Under the pieces are notes generated by a model, which saw nothing but the letters and a program-made list of their open reading frames with translations, made no database searches and was not told where the DNA came from. From Hordeum vulgare subsp. vulgare (Eukaryota; Streptophyta; Magnoliopsida; Poales; Poaceae), in assembly GCF_904849725.1 (NCBI RefSeq), contig NC_058522.1, forward strand, positions 232,661,084-232,725,083: a DNA stretch of 64,000 nt, in the 5' to 3' direction. The position numbers were made by a program, and so were the translations under genes. The first letter of the stretch is position 1, and every line of letters begins with the position of its first letter. This document shows, piece after piece, positions 49,421 through 59,762 of this stretch.

Positions 49421-50120
49421 GGCCTTACCGCTGATGGGGCTGCCATTGCCCGTGCACAAGTCTGGGGCACTAAAGGCCCAAACTTTAGTGCACTCACACC
49501 AAGTCTAAACGGTGCCCTAAGGGATATATATACGAGGGAATAGAGAGGGAATTTCGTGACCCTTGGAGGAGTGGTCCAAAAACAACCCTAAACTCGGTTT
49601 CCCTACACATACGGACTCTAAGAACATCCTATAATATGGTATTTCGAAATTACATGGGCCTGGCCCAAAAATAAGATGGCGCAACACCTATAATAGCCCA
49701 TGGACGAAATTTCTAAAGAGGCGTCTTGAATATTTCGTCCAAGCCTTCATGTTCTCCTTATGGTGGCTTTAAAGTGCGAAAATCACCAGTGGAAGCTCCA
49801 TTGTTCTTTCCCGCACGTGCACCTTCTTCTCCATGCTTGATCCCGCTCCAACGTATATCCTTCTTGTCCATGCTAGGTCCTTCATTCATAAGTACAACAA
49901 AAGTATCTAACTTAGGCAACATCATATGTTCATAAACATTAGAAGGATTTCCAAGAAACGGAAGTACCTGCTAATTCAATTGGCGTGCGCGAGCTCTAGT
50001 AACTGGTCCAGTATGTATATCAACTGGGGGTGTGGGTGTAACAATGGTGTTGATGTCCTCATCAAAGACACCCAACGCATTCCCGCCCGATCCATGAGGG
50101 AATCAAGGGGAACCTCCTTG
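49421..50120 (-). pseudogene. Gypsy remnant R: C-terminus of a polyprotein and 3' non-coding sequence
   Basis: Minus-strand translation from about 50100 to the stop at 49758-49760 gives GGNALGVFDED, GPVTRARARQLN, a TAG, then LPFLGNPSNVYEHMMLPKLD and LMNEGPSMDKKD. I recognise this as the conserved C-terminal tail of Gypsy polyproteins common in Triticeae. One stop interrupts it. Downstream (49421-49757) lies non-coding or LTR-like sequence into which G probably inserted. Confidence 0.6.
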
Positions 50121-51016
50121 GTCATCCTATTCTGCACCATTTTTCTCAAACTCAAAAGTCAAAACTCAAATCACAGACTAGAAAGGCACATAACACACGA
50201 AGAGCTAAATTGACCCACTACCTTGAGATTGCTATGACTGAAGAGGCACAGCGCAGAAGTGGTGACATAACTGGATCTGATGGCCAAACTGACCCCACCG
50301 GCGAGCGCGGTGGCGCCCATATGTGTGCCATTTTGGCAAGCAACCCGCACACGCTGCCGAGTCGTACTTCTCCCCTCGTCTTCGACCTCCACCACTGCGG
50401 CTAGCAACCTCGCCTCTTCCTCCTCCTCGGCGTCCACTACAGGTCGGATCACCCCGACCTCCCTCCCCGTTGTTGCATCCTCCCACACAACACCTCATCC
50501 CATCTGACCGCTTCCATCATGGTCTTCATCTTCACACACCAGTGATGGCGGGCCGCAGAGGAGATTGGGTTTTGGGGCCTCCACCATCATGGCCACCCCC
50601 TGGGAAAGAGGGCGGGGTGAAGCAGCGGCGACGCTGGGATGTACCGTGGGTGAAGCACGAGGCGGTGCCGAAGATAGGATGGGGAAGAGATGGATGATGG
50701 CGGCGGCCAGAGCGGTGGTGGTGGATGTAGTAGGAAGAAGATATGGAAAGGGAGGGCACGAAGTGGTTTGGGTTTGCGGGAGGGAGCGGGGAGGTGGAGA
50801 ACGTGGGTTCTTCTGTTTTCTGTTCTGGCACTGAACGTGATTTATTTCATGTTTATTCTTTATGCGCGAGGTCATATTCATACGAAGGAAAGTGGCTACT
50901 ATAAATGTGGCCCTCCCACGATGGTTGGGGTATGAAGGGAGGTGGGAAAACAACTATCGCACTAGACGGAAGGAGAGGAGGTTGAACCATCACGACGTTC
51001 TGTCTCCTTTAATAAT
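50121..51016. other. GC-rich stretch with no recognised gene
   Basis: Low-complexity, proline/glycine-rich open frames overlap on both strands (about 50171-50953). That pattern comes from GC-rich triplet-biased sequence. No domain, splice structure or transposon terminus could be recognised. Confidence 0.5.
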
Positions 51017-52603
51017 AACTAGTACAAATGCCCATGCGTTGCATCGGGCAAAAAAACACAACGTGCTTCACGTGCCATTATGCATTATTTTTTATATCCA
51101 ATAGCAAAAGAATATGTGTGTTGCATCGGGGGACGCCCGTGCTTTGCTTCATAGAAATCACAAAGGCTCCTAGTCCTCCACATGCGTAAGTAGATCGGGC
51201 AGACCGGAAATCGCAAGCTCCTCCGCGTCCCTTAAAATCGCAAGTTCCTCCTCGTCCCTTGAAACGCCTTGTCGGTGTATCATCTACACACCATGGGTCG
51301 TAGGATCGTGGTTGGCTTTCAATCTATAGTAAGAAAGGCGACCGTGGCAATGTATAGTAAAAATGATTGTGTCCATCAAAACATCCATCAGCGTGGTATG
51401 GCAGCATCCCTGGAGGCAGGGAGAGCATGCCTACATGTAGAAGAAATACATATATTGATTTAATCTTTCTTAACTGTGTTAGATGCATGTCATGACAATT
51501 GAGTAGAAATATTACAAGGTAATTTTCTTTTAATCTTTTGCTTGAAGAATTTAATGCATCCCATAATCTAACCGGACGAGGAAATGCAATAAACTTACAA
51601 ACAAAAATAACAATGACATAGGCTCAACAAACCGCAATAGGGAGATCTAAAAAAACCCCGGTAATAGGGAGCGTATGTGTTACACACCACACTTATGTTA
51701 TACTCATTAAGAATGCATTATATTGAAATGGCTGGTGGTAAGAAGCACTTACATCCTCTATGTATTATACCCCACACTTATGTTATACTGCTTAAGAATG
51801 CATTATATCGAAATAGCCGGTGGTAAGAAGCACTTATATCCTCTACGTATATATATAGAAAATTGATGAAGTGCACATAGAATGAAATTTAGACTTAATA
51901 CTTTAATATGCTATCATGCAGTTCACAATCAGTTTCAATTAAGGGGCAAACACATTATACCATACATAACACATAATCCGATTTAATTAGACCCAATTAG
52001 AGCTTTTTGATAGGAAAAAGATTATTAAAATTGGCCGCCGTGTCGAGTGGCAGCCATAAAAATTTAAAATACAACATGAGCGAAGCCCACCCGGTTGCAA
52101 GCCTTGTTTGACCGATTAGTCTAAAATATGATCGACAGAAACTACCACTCTCCTCTCCCTCGTTCGGTCCACCCTCACATCGTCACCACGACTCATACTG
52201 ATCCCGAAATCGAGTGGGTTGTCGGGCCTCTGGCAATGCTTTATGGTTGTTTTCCTTGCCCTCATCCCGTGCAGATGTCTTGTGCCTGTGGCCAGGTGTT
52301 TCTTTTGCACAGATGTAAATAACTCACTGCTATTGCCATCGTGTTTTTGTGAGATCTTTGTTGTCGCTTGTTGAATCATGAGTGGGTACGCATATAAATT
52401 GGTGAGATTAGGCGTAAATAAGCGATGTGGGATAAATATTTAGCCGAACGAGCACGGAAAAAATTATATGTTTTATCGACATGATGGTGCAGATGCGTGT
52501 AAGACCCAGATCATCAATGATACTTAATTATGATGTATGGGTTGCTAAACAAATTACGATGTACGGACAGAAGTGATACGACTTTTATTAGTATAGGTAA
52601 TAC
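51017..52603 (+). repeat. Unclassified repeat beginning ACTAGTACAAATGCCC
   Basis: It begins ACTAGTACAAATGCCCATG at about 51017 and ends in a TTTTATTAGTATAGG context at about 52600. A second sequence starting ACTAGTAAAAATGCCCGTG follows at once (about 52604). Such GCCCGTGCGTTGC-type ends are frequent in grass genomes. Superfamily could not be decided (Helitron-like or Mutator-like are both possible). No transposase frame is seen. Confidence 0.4.
51687..51856 (+). repeat. Tandem duplication, 2 x 85 bp
   Basis: Two copies (51687-51771 and 51772-51856) share CACACTTATGTTATACT and GGTGGTAAGAAGCACTTA with several substitutions, so the event is not very recent. Confidence 0.8.
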
Positions 52604-52852
52604 TAGTAAAAATGCCCGTGCGTTGCACCGGGTTAGATTGTCTATTTTTACACCATGAATTTTGTATTTTGTATATAAAATAGCTATACTTGTGCAAACA
52701 TAGATATACTAATGACTGGAAGGTATTATTGTACCTACCGCACCACGAAAGTTTGATCAATTACCGCTTCAATAGATAATCTGTAATAAGAATCACGCAA
52801 CCTTGGCACACCATTCAGAAATTCAAATGTTGTAAAGTTCCATAATATACTA

Positions 52853-53113
52853 CTCCCTCCGTTGCACATTGTAGTGTGTATAAGACTTTTTGAAAAGCCA
52901 AATTTTACACATTTTGATAAAGTTTGTAGAGAAAAACATATATACATCCAGAATACAAAATAAATGTCATTACATACATCATAAGGTTTACTCTCATATT
53001 GTATATATTTGGCATTGTAGGTAATAAATAACTTTCTCTAGAAACTTGATCAAAGTTTGTAACGTTTGACTATCTTGAAAATATATATGCACTACACTAT
53101 GGAACGGAGGGAG
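52853..53113. mobile_element. Stowaway MITE, 261 bp
   Basis: The left terminus CTCCCTCCGTTGCACA and right terminus TGGAACGGAGGGAG are inverted. It is flanked by TA on both sides (52851-52852, 53114-53115). The arms extend further (TTGTAGTGTG versus GCACTACACTA). It is a non-autonomous Tc1/Mariner element, 455 bp from the ABA4 stop codon. Confidence 0.9.
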
Positions 53114-53314
53114 TAGTATATTTGCTTGAACAATAATAACCCAATCCTCAGGTGTACAGTTCACAACAATGTTTTGTCTTCTCACATCCTTGGTTCCTTT
53201 ACATTTGTGTCGTTATTCATCCGAGACCTGATAAAATTAGTTGTACATTTCTTGGTAACAGGAATCAGATAGCATACAAATCAGCTGTCCTTACCTTCTG
53301 TGAACAACCCATGA

Positions 53315-53514
53315 TGGCAAGTAGATTCAGTTTGTCAGGCCAAATAATCAATCTGAAATCTATATGGGACAAATGGTGCATCAAATCAATTTTATTCATA
53401 TATCTGAATCTCACTGGCAAGTAGATTCAGTTTGTCAGGCCAAATAATCAATCTGAAATCTATATGGGACAAATGGTGCATCAAATCAATTTTATTCATA
53501 TATCTGAATCTCAC
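53315..53514. repeat. Exact tandem duplication, 2 x 100 bp
   Basis: 53315-53414 and 53415-53514 are identical by eye over 100 bp. The block ends 54 bp beyond the ABA4 stop codon, so it probably lies in the 3' UTR or polyadenylation region of that gene. Confidence 0.95.
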
Positions 53515-53568
53515 GATCTGAGCCATCTAAACAAGGTGAGCCTGCCAACACGCAATCGATGGTCGTCG

Positions 53569-54616
53569 TTAGTGCGATCGACCTGTCGAACCCGCCAGTA
53601 CCTTAGTGAGCGCGTGAGCGGCTATCCCGATGGGGCAGAAGAGCAGGCACAGGGAAACCGAATGCCTGGTCTCAATGTTGTTCTTGATGCCATTATGGTA
53701 CACCTGTCTGCACCACCAGCAAGGAAAGACACAAACATGAGCATCAAGCTCCTTACAATCACATACACGTGAAAGCGAACAAAAAATTTGGCCAACTGAC
53801 CTTGCAACGAAGAGGTCGACGGCAAGGAGGTGGATCCAGGCGGAGGCGACGGTCATCTCGCTCGCAAACATCCTCACAATGTCAGGCAACTACACGCGAG
53901 ATGGAGGAACAAAACATGTTACACATTTTGCCACGGCACAAGAACATTCAGACACTGCACAATGCTAGTACTGGATTTTAGTATTGCTGCAAGTATTGGA
54001 CATTCAGAGATCGTGAGGGGTGGTGACCTCCGAGAGCCAGTACTTGCTGGCGAACATGGCGCGGATGGTGTCGGATGTCCAGGAGAGGTGGAGCAGGTAG
54101 GCGTAGAGGATGCCGAGGGCCACGTAGGGGGCGGTGCTCTCCACTGTGCGCTTAGTCTGCGGCAGTAGCAGGAAGAAGAAGACATGAGTCCGGCCGCTGC
54201 GTATAGTGGGTGAATACTCACTGAATGTTGCGGAAGCAATGGTGGGCTTACGATGTTGGCGTTGGGGGCAGCGATCATGAGCGTGTAGAAGGGGAGCACG
54301 GCGACGGTGCCCAGGGTGAAGGCGGAGCTGGCGATCTGGGACGTCGACAACCCTGCCAAAAGCAAGAGTCTAGTCAATCCAACCATGGTGGTCGCGACCG
54401 CCCGCTCGACCGGCTACTGCTGTAATTGTCAACCCTTGGTGAAAGAAAAGTGGGGGGAGAAGTGTGGCGCGGGTGCGTACATGCGCGAGGCCGGAGTAGA
54501 GGCGCCTTGCACCGGGCGGCGCCCGGTCGAGGAGGGGCCGCGGCGAGCTCCGCCTGGAGAGGGAGCGGCGCGCCCTAGGAGCACGCGCGAAGCTGGCCGG
54601 AGGAGACGGCGGCCAT
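53569..54616 (-). CDS. ABA4: ABA4, neoxanthin synthase (ABA DEFICIENT 4), with in-frame stop at codon 14
   Basis: ABA4 is a plastid membrane protein needed to convert violaxanthin to neoxanthin, a precursor of abscisic acid. Five minus-strand exons are read: 54616-54481, 54352-54252, 54156-54028, 53889-53801 and 53707-53569. All introns (128, 95, 138 and 93 bp) are GT-AG. The product would have 197 codons. An alanine/proline/arginine-rich N-terminus of about 45 codons resembles a chloroplast transit peptide. After it come [51 protein letters not shown] and [17 protein letters not shown], the conserved four-helix core of the ABA4-like (DUF4281) family. Codon 14 (54577-54575) is TAG, in frame with both the start and the core. 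The next in-frame Met lies in exon 2, inside the first membrane helix. The copy is therefore probably null unless another first exon is used. The family call is firm; functionality is doubtful. Confidence 0.88.
54575..54577 (-). other. ABA4: Premature TAG in ABA4 exon 1
   Basis: Plus-strand CTA reads TAG on the minus strand at codon 14, between ...LRACS and GAPLPLQ. A single C-to-T change in a CAG codon would account for it. The frame on both sides is continuous and joins in phase to exon 2. Confidence 0.85.
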
Positions 54617-55745
54617 GCGCGGCGCCGTCGTCCGCCTGACAGCCAGCAGCGCCCCCGACTTTCCCCCTCGCCGCGCCGCCCGTTCCCCGGCCAGAAACGC
54701 CGAGCCGAAGCCCCGCACCCAGCCGTCGCGCCGCCCATCGCCAGCTGCGTCGCGCGCCGCCGTCGATTGGATCTGGCGAGCGCGCCGTCTGCTGCCGCCA
54801 CGCCTCGGAAAACGTAGGGTCTTATTCATAAAAATGAAAGTTTTCCTCACTTAAGAAAGGACTGCGGGTTGATTAACTGAAAACGAAGGGACCGTTTTGC
54901 AAAAATGCCACTACGGACGACCAGAAACCGTATTTGCTTTGTTATTAGGGAGAGATAAGGATAGGAAAGGAAAAAGATTAAAAATGAAAAAAGGAAGAAC
55001 TTGGGCTCAAACCCGCGTCTATGTGATAGAATGTTCAGGCTCCAGCCACTGCGGCACCAAGGGCTTACTTCAGAATATCGCTTCTAAGGTTTCATAGATC
55101 ATCATCACGATTTTTGTACAGAAACGAACAATTTTTCCTTACTTACCGTGGCATGGGCGGTAATTATTATCAATTTCGGGGGTAAATATTATGACGGAGG
55201 ACAGAAACACTATTTGCTTTATTAGTAGGTATAGAAGATAACAAACGTAACAACACAATGTATATTCACAAACTAATTTACGAATCTTGACGCCGATGAA
55301 TGACCCACGATTCACAAACTTCACCCTGCCTGTCATCTTCGAGAGACGACCAGTAGTAGATGAGTAGAGCACGACCCATCGGTACGCGAAAGGCTGGGAC
55401 GACATCAACCACGCAAGGCTCGTTCCACGTGGCCCACGAGCAGTGAGACACCAATTCTACAATCTGCACCCAGAGGCAGACAAGGGCATCGGTGCCCCTC
55501 CTGACCGGGCAACCACGGGTCCACGGCTCCTACATCCAGAGGGGCAAAACCGTCCAGCAAAAAGCATTCCGCCCCACCCCCACCCCCGTCTTCTTCTTCC
55601 CCCTAATCTCCAACTCCAACGCCCTCCTCAGATCAGATCGTGGAAGCCCAGACCAAATCCCAAAGCGACAAAAGGAAAGCTCGAGCTCTCCCTTGGGTGG
55701 ACGAGCGAGCAGACCGCCGATCGCAGCAGCAGCAGCAGGAGGAAG
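54617..55745. promoter_or_regulatory. Shared intergenic region between divergent ABA4 and VHA-c
   Basis: This 1129 bp separates the two start codons. The ABA4 side (54617-54830) is very GC-rich. The VHA-c side ends in CT-rich and CCCCCAC-rich sequence (about 55560-55640) and an AGC run just before the ATG, typical of a grass 5' UTR. No convincing TATA box was found for either gene. Open frames such as 55443-55907 are non-coding UTR and intron sequence. Confidence 0.5.
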
Positions 55746-57469
55746 ATGTCGTCGGTGTTCAGCGGCGATGAGACCGCCCCCTTCTTCGGCTTTCTCGGCG
55801 CCGCCGCGGCGCTCGTCTTCTCATGTACGCCCTCTCCCATCGCTCGTAAACTTGCCAGCCTTTGTGTAGCTTACATAGTAGTTGGGGGAACAAGGTTGGA
55901 GCTCTGATCCGCCCGGATCGGCCCAGCGTTGTCCCTTCTAGCGCGCCGGTCGTTCGATTCCGTAGATTCGATTTGTTTAGCAGACGAGACGTATCGCGCG
56001 CTTTGGTTCTGGGTTAGTTTAGTCCCTGCGATCGTTGACGAGAGATCTCTCTGTGTCCCTGGCTTGCAGGCATGGGGGCGGCCTACGGGACGGCCAAGAG
56101 CGGCGTCGGCGTGGCGTCCATGGGAGTCATGCGCCCGGAGCTCGTCATGAAGTCCATCGTGCCCGTTGTCATGGCTGGAGTGCTCGGTATCTACGGGCTT
56201 ATCATCGCCGTCATCATCAGTACCGGGATCAACCCCAAGGCCAAGCCCTACTATCTCTTCGATGGCTATGCCCACCTCTCGTCCGGGCTCGCCTGTGGCC
56301 TTGCTGGCCTTGCTGCTGGCATGGCCATTGGCATTGTTGGTGATGCTGGAGTCAGGTAAAGCACAATTTATCATCTCTTATTGTGTTGTGCGCACTGATT
56401 TTGCTGGTATGTTGGTTAGTTGATACTACGTAGTTAATTTGCATTGTTAATGCACATGCCTCACGCCTGTGTCTACATAGTTGTATCTAGCAGGCGCATG
56501 TGTTGCATTTGAAGGGATGCATTTAGGTGGATGGTTCTGACCCAATTCCATAGACCTGATTCTGTTTGAGATTTGCATCTCCGTAGACTCCCTGTTCAAG
56601 TTTCATTTATTTGGTTGTCTCAATATACTCCAATATAGCCTTAATAACTGAAGTAAATTTCAGTTACAGCACGGATCTTTCTCTACATAAATCCACTTAT
56701 GTTGTTTATGACCCAGACTAACGATTCATTTATAAGAAACCTGAGGATGAACATATGCATGATATGCTTGTTGTACCGATTATCTTTGGAAACAATCTTG
56801 AGTTATAGAAAAATCACTGACTATTTCTTCCCACACATACGTACTATAGATGATGAGCCTTTGTTATGTCAAATTACTTCTTTCACCATGAATTTTGTGT
56901 AAGTTGGTCTATTTGTGGTAGATCTGCTTTGATATATACTGCTCTTTGAACTGTATACTTTGCATTTGTTCTGGTCTTTGTAGTTTACTAGTTAGTGTGA
57001 TGTCCTATATGTTTAGTTAGTATGATTCTCTCTGTTAAGTTTTGGCAATATGTATGCGTACTGCTATCTTAGATGAAACTCCCAAACTTGGAACTAGCTA
57101 AGCAGATGCTAATTCCTTGTTAAGGCTTTAGTATTTGTCTATGTTATTAGCTGGCTCTTTGCTTTCTATTGGTTTGTTGCTTCCTGGGTAAGACCTGATA
57201 ATTGCTGCGCACAAGATTATGTAATTTAATTCTTTTTTCCTTCTACTGTTCATTTGGCATGACTGCCTTACATCGGAGGATCAATTGAATCTTGCCTAAA
57301 TTGTACCCTGTGCTGATCAAACATCATTGTCTGCAGGGCGAATGCTCAGCAGCCCAAGCTGTTTGTTGGCATGATCCTCATCCTCATCTTTGCAGAGGCG
57401 CTCGCTCTCTACGGTCTCATTGTCGGTATCATCCTGTCATCCCGAGCTGGCCAGTCTCGTGCCGATTAG
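55746..57469 (+). CDS. VHA-c: V-type H+-ATPase 16-kDa proteolipid subunit c
   Basis: This is the membrane rotor subunit of the vacuolar H+-ATPase V0 sector, which carries protons across tonoplast and endomembranes. Three exons are read: 55746-55824, 56070-56355 and 57337-57469. GT-AG introns of 245 and 981 bp give exactly 165 aa, the usual length. The protein has four membrane helices in two ATP-synthase-c hairpins. Visible motifs are [20 protein letters not shown] at the N-terminus, [18 protein letters not shown] in the first loop, and [13 protein letters not shown] in helix 4, with the proton-binding Glu at residue 142. The ATG is preceded by a CT-rich leader and an AGC run. All residues expected for function are present and the frame is undisturbed. 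It is head to head with ABA4 but functionally unrelated. Confidence 0.97.
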
Positions 57470-57746
57470 GCATGTTCTACACACGCGGCCCTGTGTGCCC
57501 TCTTGTTTTATATTATTCAGACAGCAAACTGAGCTCTAGAGGTTATCATGTCTAGTTTTCGTTCTTCTGTTTGGTGGAGAAAAAAACATCTGTAGCCAAG
57601 GGAGGTTTGCCCTTGATGTACCATTCTTTTTCCGTCAGGATGCTGGGTGGGGGTTGATGCTTATTTATGCAGAGTTATTTGCCTGTTGGGTCTGGCTGGA
57701 CGGTGTAATCTGGTGAATAAGCGAGAAATTGCAATGCAATTGAGTT
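57470..57746 (+). other. VHA-c: VHA-c 3' UTR (approximate)
   Basis: Non-coding, T-rich sequence follows the TAG stop. An AATAAG hexamer-like site (about 57715) and TTTTGT-rich context suggest polyadenylation near 57740. The end is estimated. Confidence 0.5.
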
Positions 57747-58037
57747 TTGTCCATTCATCCCCCAATGTCCTTTCTTGCGAATTATGCTTTTCGCAAAGGG
57801 AAAGCATACAGGTTTGAAACTAGAATGAGACCCTTTGGTTCAAAAAGGATCAGTTTGATTTATATAGGACTAAATTTTGTAGGAATTTTTGATAGACTTG
57901 TTTTTACACTATGCTACCTAGGAACCACTCAAACCTCTTGGGGAAAAAAAATCCTTTGTTTTCCTATTGATACCCCGCCAAAGTTGCCCATCCCCACGAC
58001 TAGACGGAATGGTATGGTGTAATTCCTGATTTTTTTT
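57747..58037. other. Intergenic stretch, probable small repeat
   Basis: It contains a CCCTTTGGTTCAAAAAGGAT motif common at the ends of small grass DNA transposons and an AT-rich body. No clear terminal repeat or gene is visible. Confidence 0.35.
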
Positions 58038-58217
58038 ATCAAACTTGATCAGGTGTTGTACTTGTGTGAAAAGTTTTGAGAATTAATCTTGGATGAAAAA
58101 ACAAAATTGACACTATATAAAAGTTACTATTCATGCTTTTATACTCACAATTTGTTTTTCAAGCCCTGGAGTGGGTCAAAGCTTTTCACACGAATGTAAT
58201 ACCTGATCATGTTTGAT
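58038..58217. mobile_element. Long fold-back element (MITE-like), 180 bp
   Basis: 42-bp arms (58038-58079 and 58176-58217) are inverted copies with about six mismatches. The inner part also folds (AAAACAAAATTG versus CAATTTGTTTT, then TATAAAAG versus CTTTTATA). The whole unit is one hairpin, as in MITEs. I do not recognise the family, and no obvious target duplication is seen. Confidence 0.7.
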
Positions 58218-58473
58218 TCAGAAAAGAAAAGCTTCGGGAACATTTTGGCTCTTTTTGAAATTTCCAATTTATTAGTTGCATTTGAGGTCCACTTGGATCC
58301 GACAGGCCGAGACCCATGGGGTAACATGTAAGTGGTTTTTTTTGTTAGCCTTAACAACCGTGTGCATTTATGTAATCCTATTTTTGCTACTTGGCGCTTT
58401 GATTTGTGAGATGATCATAACAGAGAGAGTAATTTAGGGTAGTAACATGTATCTAAAACAAGAATTTTGGGAT

Positions 58474-58586
58474 GGAGTGAGTATCCGAAAATACTTTAAT
58501 TGAAATGGATGTATCTAGGTGTATTTTAGTTTTAGATACATCTACTTTTATCAATTTATGCGATGAGTAATCCTGGACGGAGGGAG
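58474..58586. mobile_element. Stowaway MITE, about 113 bp
   Basis: The right terminus ...CTGGACGGAGGGAG is followed by TA (58587-58588). The left terminus (GGAGTGAGTATCCGAAAATAC) has decayed. The body GATGTATCTAGGTGTATTTTAG and its inverted partner TAGATACATCTA match a frequent Triticeae Stowaway. Confidence 0.75.
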
Positions 58587-58979
58587 TATTAATCTATTGT
58601 ATATTGTACTACTCTTTCACAATGGATAATGTTTTATGTGTGATAACATAAATATCTTTATTTATTATTTCATAGTCATTTTTCATTGCAGGGCGCTATG
58701 TGATGGTAATATATTATATTATCTTGTTTCTTTTTTTAATTACTTCTTACATAAAAAAAATACTTAGGTCATGTTTGGGTTCACGTTTTCCCATCAAATA
58801 CACTTGTGTAGAAAATACGGACCTCAATCGACCATTTAGTTTTCGGACGGAATCCTTCACAGCTCGGTAACTTACATCTGTAAATGCCAAGCGCGGCCTT
58901 ATGTGATATGCATGTCACTGGCTACATTACTGTCATTATATGACTATAGTCTGATGGAGCTACATGCAACTTAACGCGG

Positions 58980-59271
58980 CGTAATTATTGGAAAAACCAA
59001 ATTAGAGCCTCAAATTAATGAAAGTTATGTTCTTTAGCCCTTCAAACTTGCATATCTTCATGTTCGACCCTTCTATATTCTACGCTAGGGCATTGCTCCC
59101 TAGGCATGGGGTAATTACTGAATAAAACCAATTTTAGAGGCTCAGATTAATGAAATTGCTCCCTAGCATGGTGTAATTACTGAATAAAACCAATTTTAGA
59201 GGCTCAGATTAATGAAAGTTACGTTCCCCTCCAAACAAACATGCATATCTTCATGTCCGACCCTTCTATGT
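58980..59271. repeat. Complex direct duplication with a 63-bp tandem repeat
   Basis: 58980-59085 and about 59171-59271 are diverged direct copies (GTAATTA...AACCAA...TTAATGAAAGTTA...CATATCTTCATG). Within them 59092-59154 and 59155-59216 are a nearly exact 63/62-bp tandem copy. Confidence 0.75.
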
Positions 59272-59273
59272 TA

Positions 59274-59408
59274 CTTCTTCCGTTACTAAATATAAGTCTT
59301 TTTAGAGGTTCACTGCAAAATTATATATGGATATATAGGCACACTTTACTTCCGCACGTAGTCCTTTAGTGAAATCTCTAAATAACTTATATTTGAAAAC
59401 GGAGGGAG
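59274..59408. mobile_element. Stowaway MITE, 135 bp
   Basis: The termini CTTCTTCCGTTACTAAATAT and ATATTTGAAAACGGAGGGAG are inverted. It is flanked by TA (59272-59273 and 59409-59410). The inner arms AAGTCTTTTTAGAG and CTCTAAATAACTT also pair. Confidence 0.85.
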
Positions 59409-59762
59409 TATATGCTAAATTGTTCACTGCAACAATATATTTGGTGTGCAGCATCTTAGGTGATACAGTGCTCCGATTGATCATGTTGGAATGGACATGA
59501 TGAATGCACGCGTAATGGGCAGCTCTTCCACGGTAAAATGAGCAAAACACATCCCAGATCATGTCTTAGACTAGTAACATAGCTAGTAGTATAGATTTAC
59601 ATAAGTAAAAAAATGATGTGATAAGTAATTAATAAAGAGAGAGGTAAATAGAGTAAGATAATATGTTATCATGAAAGCGCTTTTCAATGCAAAATGACTT
59701 GACAAACTGTCAACTAATAAATGAGGATATCTATGTTACTCTCACCGTTACAGTTTAAAAGT

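Noticed and set aside
50171..50953. Several overlapping open frames on both strands that could suggest a gene
   Set aside because: Proline/glycine/histidine-rich translations on all frames, no domain or plausible exon structure; typical of GC-rich low-complexity DNA.
54370..54801. Arginine-rich open frame overlapping ABA4 exon 1
   Set aside because: It is in a different frame, reads through intron 1 and does not join exon 2 in phase. Its composition reflects high GC.
54575..54850. Upstream extension of the ABA4 frame to Met near 54850
   Set aside because: It ends at the same TAG, so it does not rescue the gene, and it has no similarity to the family.
55443..55907. 154-codon frame over VHA-c exon 1
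   Set aside because: It covers 5' UTR, exon 1 in the wrong frame and intron 1. The splice-based proteolipid model explains the region.
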